This document shows, one piece after another, positions 35,038 through 46,400 of a stretch of 64,000 nt of DNA. A model generated the notes under the pieces. That model did not search any database and was not told where the DNA came from. It saw nothing but the letters and a program-made list of their open reading frames with translations. The stretch covers positions 25,140,791 to 25,204,790 of the forward strand of contig OX419337.1 in the NCBI GenBank assembly GCA_948470475.1, in the 5' to 3' direction. Within the stretch, counting starts at the first letter, position 1; each line of letters starts with the position of its first letter. The translations under genes were made by a program, and so were the position numbers. The stretch is from Galaxea fascicularis (Eukaryota; Cnidaria; Anthozoa; Scleractinia; Euphylliidae).

Positions 35038-35572
35038 GTATCCGTAAAATCACTCTAGAAGACTAGTTGGTTAAAATTTTTGAATTAAGCCGGCGTGATG
35101 GCAACACAGGCACACAAGAAAGATACAACGCAGGTTTTTAGATCGAATCGGATTGGATCGGATCGGATCAGATCGGATAAAAGAAAAATCTGGAAAAATA
35201 TTAAGCCAATCCTGGAACCTTTGGCTTTCATATGTTCTTTGTTTCAATTATCTCAAAAAAGGCTTTAATCAATCTTGAACAATGTTTTGAGTTGTTCGGC
35301 TTGTAGTTTTTCTGATTTGAGCATAATTTTGAGCATCATACCGCATCATACGCGAGTTTCGTGACCTGTAGGCAGTGACGCATTTACTGTAATGTACACC
35401 GGTGCTGCTCATTTGACAGAAATATCACCAGCTTGCAAGATCAAGCAATTATTGCAAGGACTTACAATAGCTTGGCTCATAATGACACCAAAGTTAAGCA
35501 GTTTTCTCTGTGCAAAGAAGACTCCAAGCGAACTGTTTTAGAGAAGAAAAACTTGTCAGTTAGAAAGCCGGC
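35038..35572. promoter_or_regulatory. Divergent promoter region of the two SLC35G1-like genes
   Basis: 535 bp between two head-to-head start codons. It includes a short degenerate GGATC repeat at about 35144-35178 (GGATCGGATCGGATCAGATC). No specific promoter element is clear. Shared regulation is an inference from the arrangement. Confidence 0.4.
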
Positions 35573-36784
35573 ATGGCCGCTAAATTTTTTCCGCCGCTCA
35601 TCACCAGACTTCGGCGAAAGGTAGACAATGTACGCCTGGGAGAAAACTACGTTAGGATAGAACTGCCAGACAACATCAATGGCTTTACAACGAGCAATGG
35701 ATTTTCAGAAGAGACAAGAGAAACGAGTGATGCCAATACAGCTATTGCAGCGACGGAAGATTACACTTGTCCCCATGATCAGTCAGCTAATTATGAAGGA
35801 ACGCAGGGCGAGCTTGACGGCCCAGTGGCTGCTACGGATGTACCCATTACAGACCGAACAGAGACTAAACGGTTTGCATTTTTAGGGATTGTGTTGACCG
35901 TTGTGTCGGCGTTTTTACTTTCTATAGGCGCTTTAATGAATAAACTCGCGGAAAGTATCCCGGGTTTGGAGGTAACCTTTATGCAAATGGCCTTCCAGCT
36001 TGTGTTTTCAATTCCACCATTGATTTACTTCAAGGATAAACTTCTCTACCCCTGGAGGAAAACCTGGCTTTTAATTCTTCGTGGAACTGTTGGAGCGACG
36101 GCCATGAATTTGGCTGTCTATGCTATTAAACATATGCCTATGGCTGATGCAAGAGTGATTTCTTACACCTCCCCTGTGTACACTGTTTTTTTAGGTAGGA
36201 TTTTCCTCAAAGAAACAGTCGGCAAGTTTGATCTAATAGCGACATTACTGAGCCTGGGAGGGGTGGTGCTTATTGGTAGACCAACCTTCTTGTTTGGGTC
36301 TGTCGGTAAAAGTTCGAGCTCCAAACAAGTCTGGTACCCCACTGTTCTTGCAGTGATTGGAGCATTTTGTTCTGCATGTACTATAGTAGTAACCCGCAAA
36401 GTTTGCCAAGCACTCCCAGGTAGAGTAGTGGTATTTTACTCAGCAGTTATTGGATCCGTAGTAAGCTTTGTAGGCTCACTAATTGCTGGAGGTTTTAAAT
36501 ATCCAGACTGTGGAACACACGATGTCCTGTACATCATTGCAGCTGGATTTATTGCATATGCTGTGCAGTTAATCTTAACAAAGGCACTTAGTTTGGAAAA
36601 AGCATCTATCATTTCATTAGTTCGTACAGTAGAGATTGCTTTTTCTTTTCTCCTTCAGTTAATAGTACTGGGAGTTACCCCAAATGCACTCAGCATTGGT
36701 GGTGCTTTTCTAGTTCTTTTTTGTAATGTGACTATTTTTATCAAAACATTTTTAGACCAGAGAAAAGTTAAACCAATGGATTAA
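35573..36784 (+). CDS. SLC35G1: SLC35G1-like EamA transporter, paralogue 2
   Basis: Intronless, 403 residues from the ATG in the good context GGCATGG. Same design as the neighbour: a hydrophilic N-terminus of about 95 residues, then ten hydrophobic segments in two EamA repeats. Matching motifs are MPMADARVISYTSPVYT, TLLSLGGVVLIGRPTFLFG, FKYPDCGTHDVLYIIAAGF and LEKASIISLVRT. The N-termini are unrelated while the membrane domains are clearly homologous, which points to an inverted duplication with fast divergence of the cytosolic tail. A polyadenylation signal lies 59 bp after the stop. Substrate cannot be read from the sequence. Confidence 0.85.
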   Translation: MAAKFFPPLITRLRRKVDNVRLGENYVRIELPDNINGFTTSNGFSEETRETSDANTAIAATEDYTCPHDQSANYEGTQGELDGPVAATDVPITDRTETKRFAFLGIVLTVVSAFLLSIGALMNKLAESIPGLEVTFMQMAFQLVFSIPPLIYFKDKLLYPWRKTWLLILRGTVGATAMNLAVYAIKHMPMADARVISYTSPVYTVFLGRIFLKETVGKFDLIATLLSLGGVVLIGRPTFLFGSVGKSSSSKQVWYPTVLAVIGAFCSACTIVVTRKVCQALPGRVVVFYSAVIGSVVSFVGSLIAGGFKYPDCGTHDVLYIIAAGFIAYAVQLILTKALSLEKASIISLVRTVEIAFSFLLQLIVLGVTPNALSIGGAFLVLFCNVTIFIKTFLDQRKVKPMD

Positions 36785-37758
36785 GCAGTTATCTTAATTT
36801 AGCCACATATTGTTGCCTTGCAGCCTGCAGATTTTCAAAGCTAATAAAGACATTTCAAAGTATACTTAATTGGTCAAGAAATTGGTTTTTGTTTGATTCA
36901 TAGAGAAAAAAATCTGAGATGTGGAAGTGATAACAGTAATAATGATGTTATTAGTAGCAAGACTGAGAATGAGAATGCGGACAATTAAATTTAAATTGCC
37001 ATATATACTGTTGTAAAAACTCGGGTTATAAAAAGAAGTTGACAATGATATGCATTCTATTATTATGTTATTAACAGCTTTCTTTATAGTTTTAAAAAGT
37101 TCAAAAAAGTGTTTGAATACATATTTTTTCTACTGAACATCAAAATTAAATGAAATGTTACAATACTTTTGAGAAATGAGAACCCCTTCATTATTTGTCT
37201 GTACTAGTTTTGTCAGAAATACCGCGGCTCCTTACTGAAAGGCCAAGTTGTGATTATAACACCCAAAGTTGTTGGATATTTATTTCCAGATTAGCCACAT
37301 AACTTATTCAGTTCAAGATATTTGTCTTTTGACACCTGTCACTATGCGAACAAGGTTCGCTGGATCCAGAGCATATGGTCTACCCAGTTTTTTAATACCA
37401 CAGATCTGAATAGCCTCAGCAAATAGATCTGGATGGATGCTTGGAAGCTTCAAACGTTGGGGATGACGAAAGTTTGTGTTCTTCCAGTGACTTATGAAAA
37501 AAAAAGGCATGGGAGTTATTAAGGGAGAATTCACTATTTATATTGGGTGTGTGGGGGGAGGGGGCTGGCAACCCTCATGATAAAACAGCAAAAAATGTTT
37601 AATGTTTCTTAGCTCTCATGCACTCCCTACCTTTCTTGTCATTTCCCTCCTAACTCCCCCCACCCCCACCCCTACCCTCCAACCCCGCTCTCCCCATTCC
37701 CCTACCCCATAATCCCTTCTTTGGGAAAGACTGGCACTAGAAATCATGAACATCCAAG
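36785..37758. other. 3' UTR and intergenic region before VPS8
   Basis: AATAAA at 36843-36848 is the likely polyadenylation signal of the upstream transporter gene. A strongly C-rich tract at about 37620-37710 lies 50-140 bp before the VPS8 start. No other gene is visible. Confidence 0.5.
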
Positions 37759-40308
37759 ATGGCGGACGAACTGAAAGAAGACACAGGTGTTTTAGCAGGC
37801 TTGCTGTCCACCACGGATCAGCTGGAATCACTAGAATCCCTTGATGCAGCTTTCACTACGAACACTGGTTCCTTTAGGCAAAGACATGTGTCTGATTCCG
37901 TGAGTTTGTTCTGTATTTTTTCTCTAGCTGCAGCAGATCTCAACTAGTCTGTGATCGTTAGCTTACATTGTTGGTCGGAATAGTTTTCTGAGCCTTTCTT
38001 TTTGAGTCATCTGATCTTTAGTAAACATGCGTAGAGGAAGAAAGGAGGGTATATTTTATTAAATGACGTCTCGAACAGGTCTTGTCAAGACCGTTGATCT
38101 TGTATGGGATAAAGGTCCACTTGTAGTGGCATATTTGAATTGTTTGTATTGTAGGTTTCTAAATAAGAACAAAAAGGGTCTACTTGAAGTCTAATACTGA
38201 ATTAAAGGCTGACAATTTTAGTGGCAGGGGGATCAAAACCTCATGCATCTCGTACCCTGTTTACCCACACTCCATACTTTATCAAGTATCCCCCAGCTCC
38301 CATCCATTCTTTGCATTGCTCTTGTGGTTGATATTCATGCCTCCCCACAGAGGGTCAGTGGAATTTCAAGGGGGAGGGGCGTGGAAAAAGTAAAAGTGTT
38401 AAAACAGACGTATGGAGCAATAATGGCATTTTGGGAGGGGTGGGGGATGGTGGGGGGAGGAGCTGGAAGGTGCAATCCAAAAGACCCTCCCTCAGTGGAG
38501 GGGGGAGGTGGTTCTGAATGCTTCTGCCAGGCTAGTATGTAATGCGCCAAGGTTTTGTCATATTACACCTATAATGCGCGATTTGCATTGGTTGCCTATC
38601 AGGGCACGCATCAACTTCAAGGTACTTCTTCTCACGTTTAAGGCGTTACACGCCCTTGCGCCTCAGTATCTACAGTCCTTATTAAGTGCCAAGACATCAC
38701 GCTATAATCTTAGGGGTTCTAATACTTTACTCCTAAATATGTCATCAGTGAAATCTAAGGCTACGCTAGGAGATCGGGCATTCGCCATTGCAGCGCCGTC
38801 ATTATGGAATTCTCTTCCTAGTGAGCTTCGCTCAATCACATGTTTAACTAGTTTTAAAGCGCATCTTAAGACCTTCCTTTTTAGACATGCTTATACTTGA
38901 TAGCGCTAATTATTTAACAATTAGTTTTACCATTTTACCATTAGTTTTACCATTTATCTATTAGTTTTAGTTATATATGTTTTAACTTAGTAGTCCTGGT
39001 CATATTTTTAGTTTTACATTTATTAGTTTTTGTACTTATCTTAAGAATGCGCATCTGATCATTCTTATGTAAAGATGCGCACTAGAAGTGCATAAATTAT
39101 TATTATTATGGATATTTTCTGGAACCATGCAACATATAGGCTGATTAGAGTAAGCCTAAATCAACAGAGATTTAGGAACTGATGTTGTATTGAATGTAAA
39201 ATTAAACTGCAGGTTGACATTGAATTGGACCTGCCAGAAGTGGTGAACATGCCATCACTGGAAAGCATTTTGAATGAGGTATGTTAATCCTGGTTACCTG
39301 GTATATTTGTAAGGCTTGGTGTAACAAAAGGTTTGACATTATTCAATCACATGACCCTATCTTTTTTAACAGACCAACCTCCATGATCTCAGTTACAAGT
39401 AAATTGATTTCTTGTGGTGTTACTGGTTCCCTTATTTTCACATGATTATATAAACTGATTTGTCTGTTCCCTATATTTAACCCTTTATTACACCCATTTT
39501 GAAATCACTCATTCATGAAATCTGATTGGCTCTCAACAGTGCAATTTATTCCTAAATTGCACCATTTTTTGCTCCAAATCACAACCTTTTTTTAAGCCCA
39601 TCAAAATTCAAAACTGGTTTTCCTGAAGTGAACATTAAATAAATATTAATATTGACAAAAAAACTGAATGATTTCAAAGTGGGTGTAATAAAGTGGTAAT
39701 TGAACTTCATGTCGTGCAATTTTGGTCTAAAATCATATGCGAGTTCGATTTTGAAATCACATGTATGATTTCAGACCTAATAATACACTTGAAAAAATTT
39801 CTCAGTTCTGATTGGCTGAAACGGAGTGCATTTTTCGTTAACACAGTGCAGAAACGTTAAACACAGTGCAAATTTACAACGAAGATTTCCGAAGTTAAAA
39901 CGAAGAGACTGCCGGAGGCCATCCAACGCATTTCGAAGACCCGCGAAGATTGTGCGACACCCTCCGAAGATTGTACGAAACCTTCCGAAGATCGCCCGAA
40001 TACTTCCGAAGATTTCCGAAGATAGACCGAATGCTTCCGATGATTTCCCGAACAGTTCCGAACATTTCCGAAGATGAACCGAAGATTCCCGAAGATAAAC
40101 CGAGCTCTTCCGAAGATTTCCGAAGATCACCCGAACACTTCCGAAGACTACCCGATCACTTCCGGTGATCTCCGGATATTTTCGAAGCTTCTCCAAGTTT
40201 CGGAAGATCAAGGGCAATGCCTTCTTCGTACCTCAGTAGTCAATGTATGGGCTGAAGCTTTATAAGTGGTATATTTTTTCAAGTGTATTATTAATAAGTA
40301 ATCACATT

Positions 40309-40340
<32 letters not shown>

Positions 40341-40409
40341 TTGTAAATTTTTTCAAAGACCACAAATTGCACTCGCCCTACGGGCTCGTGCAATTTTGTT
40401 GGTCTTTGA

Positions 40410-40445
<36 letters not shown>

Positions 40446-43400
40446 TCGGAATCATGTGATTACCTATACAAATTGCACTCCATTCAGTTCAATTACCATT
40501 ATTTACACCCCAACATTAATCCTCATTTAACATCTTGCCAAGTCACTAGCTACTCAGTGTGTCAATAATACAGGACATGAGGATACAGGGAATGATCACC
40601 AGGGTTCAGTTAAATAATGTTTATACAGATTCTCCCTACATAAAACATGGAAAATATTTGAGTACTGTTAGGAGAAAACACATGTTAATTAATGGAAAAG
40701 GTTAAGTATGGCTACTTGTATCTTATTAGAACATGAGTAACTAAATGTATGGGGTTCTCTCCCTCTTGATGTACTGTACAACATAAGGTCACTAGTTGAA
40801 AATTGATTTTACTTTGTGAATATCTCATAGAAAGATGAAGATATCATTTCATTGGAAGACGACCCTGATCTGGCAAATCTGATTGACAGTGAACTGCTCT
40901 CTTCTTCTCTTGATTTAAATACAAGGTGAGGGATGATTGAGAAAATATTTAAATGAGAAAGAAAATATTCAAATTAAAATCTGGGACAAATGGTTGTTAA
41001 GTGTGTACATTATCAAACTTGAACAAAAGCAGACAAGCAATGCAAGAAGTAAGATATCAAACATATATTGTTATATGGGGAAGAGTGTTTCATCAGGTTT
41101 CCAAGAAGTGGTTTGGAAAAATGAGGCACAGCAGAGATTTTTCAACCAGCTTATGAAACATCATTACCAGCCTCTGTTTTGGGAAGTAATATGCAAAACC
41201 TGAATGAGCAGAAAAACCAAGCCTAATGAAACAGTCCTTTAAATGTCTTTGACATATGTAACTGTTGTAGGTAGAAATTAAATTCAGGTAAAAATTTTTG
41301 ACCCAAGTTAGGAGACAAAGGCAATTGATTTTCAGCCTAGGTTAAATTTAAATTGAATTTAATTTTTTACTGCAACAGAACCAATGATAAATCTTCAGTT
41401 GGTAAAATTAAGCAGATGGAAGTTTGCCAAATGTAATCATGTTAAATTATTAGAATGGCATATCCAAACTTCCATCAGTACTAAATTATTTCCCATATAC
41501 TTTCTCTTCCTGAGTTATTAATGAATTTTAGAATAAACTAAGAAAATAGTGATTCAGCATGTTGGAATCAAATGTGATTTGCTAGTGCCGCCTACAGTAT
41601 TTGCATAACAATAATTTTGGATTATTGTTTTCTTTTTAGTAAAGAAAAGATAGAAAAGAAAACAAAACATGGATCTGTTCTGCGCCATGTTGTGTTAAAA
41701 AGTCTCTCTGCTCAAATGGTTTCTGCATCTGTAAGTGAACTTAAGAGTGAATGTGTAAGGTCATAGAAGAAGACCTTTTCTGTTGTCGTGTTGGAAGTGT
41801 TATGGTATATATGATCATCATCATCATAATCATCCACATCCTGTGGCTCGTTAATCATTGTCGTTGTCCTCTTTGACATATTATACATTGTCATCATCAT
41901 TACTTCTGTTAATAATATTGATGTCATCCTCATCGTTATCATTGGCTGTACTAAAAGCTCATGAATAGCAAGTGCTCTTGAGAATTGTGAGTGAATAATG
42001 TTTTTTTTGTATTGTATTTCAGGCCAGAGTTGATGCTGGTTTGCCAACAGCCATGGTAAATTTAAATTCACTTATTTGATTATAAATAATATTATTAGAG
42101 ATAATGTGCTGGGTATCACAATAATTTCATGTGATGTCAGAGCCTCAGGCATTCCCTTTGCCATTTTCTTACTGGGTATACTATGATGGACTAGCATCCA
42201 ATCCATGGGGGAGTAGTAGTATTCCTAGCTACTTCATGCTGGGCACCCTGTGATGGACTAGCATCCCTGATCCAAGGATTGAGATGAGAAATGATACTGC
42301 AAGTTGCTTGAGTTGCAAGTTGCATGAACAACAACCAGCATTTAATGTGTATATTCTAAACACAATACTAACAGAAAATGTTATTAACAACAACAATCAT
42401 ATTTTATTACAGGCGGTGTCATCTCTCATTTGTATTGGAACTTCTCATGGTGTTGTTTTAGTTTTTGGTAAGGAAAGTTACTGAGATGATGTCCTAATGC
42501 TTCTGTTAATGAAGTCTTCTTAATTTTACCGTATTAAGCATTTTCACTATTTTATGGATTGATGTCTTTCTTTTTTTTTTCAGATCCTCAACAAACACTT
42601 AAACTTGTCCTTGGAAACACTTCACTAGGTATGATGTGAATAAAAAATACATCAACTCCTATAATTTATCTTATTCATGACCATAACTTTCCCACTAGCT
42701 TTAAAAACAAGGTCCATACGTACTATATTATTTTAACCTGCTCTAGGTACATATCTCTTACTTTCTAGGTCCATACTGTAAGTAATATGGACCAAGTTTT
42801 TTTTTCTGTTGATTCATGGCCCATGTGCTTCATATTTACAGCATATTATACCTCTGAGGTTAATCAAGCGTATGGGCGAGGGCGTCAAGTGGCCAGTCTC
42901 AAATTAAGCTGGCTGGACAACAGAGTACAGTCCATAAAATTGAAGAAGCACAGCATGTGTTCTAACTGAGAAGTATAATAATAACTATTGTAACTTGTTA
43001 TCTTTGATAAAAAATATAAATTCAACTTTTATGCAGGTGCTGAGTATGGTGCAGTGACAGCTCTTGGAATCAACATGGAATGTACAAGACTTCTCTGTGG
43101 ACATGCCAGGGGCCAGGTGAGTTTAACGTGGAAAGGGTTAATGATGGCATACCAACTTACATGTAAAGTGGTAAAACAACAGTACTGTTAACTGTCCTGT
43201 TTTGGAGGAGAAAAGGAAAAAAGAACAAATGCCATTTCTGATGCCATTACCAGTCTGTGTTCCAAATCAGAGTGACTTTAGAGAGATTTGGATTTTAAGG
43301 TCATGCCACCTTTGCATAAAATGAACCGTTTTACAGGAAAATGGCAACTGTCAGGCAGTCCTTTCTCTACCAACTGAGCTTAAAATCAGCAGCTCAGCAG

Positions 43401-46400
43401 AAGTTAGTTACTGTAAGTTGAAGAAGATGACTCCAGCACTACCTTGTAACACCCACTAAAGCGGTTACTTTGTTTTTTAATTCCTTCTCAGATAACCATG
43501 TGGGATTTACAGTCTGGGAAATTATTAAGAACAATTACAGATGCTCATCCACTTGGCAGTGCAGTGCTGCATGTCATGGTAAGTAGGGGCAGGTTTGGTA
43601 TGTGGGTGCACTGTCACTGTAGTCTATGGTCCCTGCCCCTTTAAGAGGTTCAGATGCTTTGTGTCATTAACACCAACTTCCAAATGAATGTAATTGTGTT
43701 CATTTCTTCAGCAAAGATTTTGGCTTTTTAGTTTGTGTGTATGAATAGAGCATTTTTCAATCGAGTTTAGCCAAGTAGAAGGCTGGAACATTGCAGTGAT
43801 CGAACCGCCAGAATTCAAAGCAATGCAATGAATCCTATGTTAAGGGAGGGAAGATGCATTGGCTTTCACTTGTTTTTGCCAAAAACCAGACACACGGCAA
43901 CATGGAATCAATTTGTTAATTGTTGTATGCTTGGTTTTCAGTTCACAGATGATCCTTCAGTAGCAATCTGTTCTGACAGTGGTGGATCTGTCTTTGTTCT
44001 AACTTTCAAGTAAGAAAAACTAAGTAGTTTTTCTTAGCAAAGGAAGCCCTCAGCTGCAATTTGTTGTGTTACCAAGATAAATGAATTGTAACTGACTATT
44101 TTACAACTCTTTTAAAACCTTTTTGTTGAATCTACTTTTTAAAATGCATTTGATTAACAGGAGACTCATTGGAATGCGGTCATATGATTCAACATGCTTA
44201 TTTTCTGGAAGGTACATAATTATTAATTTGAATTTTAATACTCTACATATTTGGATACTATCTGAGTTTGTAGTTTGATTTTATTATCTTTCTGTTTTGA
44301 TGTATTTTTCTTAAACTATAAACTAAGATCAGTCTAAAAATAAAGAAACAAATTCATTGAAGAAAAACAGGAGTGCATCCCACCCATACCAATATTGTAA
44401 TTTACACATGAATTTCTTTTCTCCAAAGCCGTGGTGAAGTGTGCACAATGGCTCCTCTTCATTTGCATGATGGAATGAAAGATCATCGTTTGTATGAACA
44501 ATCACTACTGGCATTGGCGACACTTACTAAGGTACAATTAATCCATAGTCAGCTGTCTACAAACCAAAGCAACTTTTTTTGGTGGACTGTTTTGTGACCT
44601 AGCAGCATGTTTGTGTCGTCCAGTCAATCAGCAATTCAGTCTGTTTTCCAGATGGTTTGAAAAAACATTGGAACAAAACTCGTTAAACTCAAGCAAAATC
44701 GTACACGGTTGTTACAATAGATCGATTTATATGTGGGTATTAAACTGCTGTATCTGTACTGCAAAGTACTATTGATTAATATTTTTTGCACTGGTGGGTG
44801 AGAATTTCAAAGGTAGGCTATGCTTCTAGGGTTTTGTTCTGCAGCTCCATGAAAAGCTCCATGAAAGACTCCATATGCTGAAAGAGATTGCTACCTGCTA
44901 AAAAGCACTGCAAAGTTTTTATTTCAAGTGGCCATTTCTTTTTCAATGTCCTTTCTCCTTATTTGTCCTTCTTTGACCGTAAATAAGTAGCAAGATTATT
45001 GTTAATAAGAGACAGGTGATCTACTAGGTAGACCACAAGGTAGCCATATTGTCACTGAAACTCATGATCGGTATATCAATACTCATTATGCAGGTCCTGA
45101 TATTAACTCTGAAGCCAGAGCTTGAAGTCCTTTTTACTCACACCTTAAAGGTATGGGGTCTGGTTACATAATGTCATATTCTAATCTTTGAAAGAAATTA
45201 TCAAAGTACATTGCATAATGATGATGTGATGATGATGATGATGATGATATTCTGTTTCATTTTAGGGCCCAGCAGACTCGTTGCCTTTGTTGTCCTGGCA
45301 GTTTGCAATAATACAAGTGGCATCAGATAAAGTGATTGATCCAGTGAGTTTTAAGTGTTGTTGATTGTTTAATTCTTATCATTACTGATAACGGTAGTTG
45401 AACCTGGTCAATATGGACACCCAGAGGACATGTGTCCATATTATACAGGTGTACAAGGGCACTCAGTTATTGATACAAAGACTAAAGCATACAATATAAA
45501 ACCTTCAGAACTATTTTAATGTGTTAACTGTAACTTATGTTCAAATGGGAAAAACCTCAGTTTTGGTGACAGCACTTGCTTGTTTTAACACAGGTTCTCG
45601 CATTTGCCAGAGGAACTGAAATTTACTTTTACCAGGTATGCAATAAATGGATCTCAAGCTGTCTCCCTTACCGCTTACCAACAAGAGCGTGTCCAGGATG
45701 AAAAATAAGGAGGAAAGTGTAAAATTTGATAATCAATAGAACTTCTTTCTCTGGAAAGAATTAACTGCTCAGTGGCTTTCAGTTGAATCTTCACACTTTA
45801 GGATTTCATCCACATACTGAAAAGTTAGAACCATCTTGTACAGCATAATAAGCAGCACCACAGGAAAGTACTGCTTAGAGGCTTTCATTTGAATGGTCAC
45901 ACTTAGGGATTTCATCCCCAGACTCAAAAGTAAGAACCACCTTGTATAGCTGACAATAAAGAGGACCACTTGAAAGTACTGTACAATAACTTAAAGAGGC
46001 TAAAATTGCGCTTTTGCCGGTCACGTTTCTAGGCTCACTCCGGGGCAGAAAGACAAGTCAAGTTTGTATTCCTTCAGAGGATTGAGACGACCTACAGGCT
46101 TATTGCTTTGGACGTAAGTTGTAAGCTTAATAAACGTTTCCAATAATTATTTGCACAAGGAAAAAATGAGAAAGCTAAATGCTTATATCAACTCGAAAAT
46201 TTCGCCTAAAATTTATTGATTTTCTTAAATTCTAGTGGTTAAACCCCCACATAATAGCAACAGTGGACACACTTGAAAGAATACACGTCATTGACGTCCG
46301 GAGTATGGAAGAACTGGAGGTAAAGATACTTAAGTTTCAGTAGCTTTGGTGAATGGTCACACTTTGGATGAAAAATTAGAACCACCTTGTACAGCATAGT

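Noticed and set aside
39777..40217. A 146-codon minus-strand repetitive open frame as a gene
   Set aside because: It is the translation of the GAAGATTTCC minisatellite; several frames are open for the same reason.
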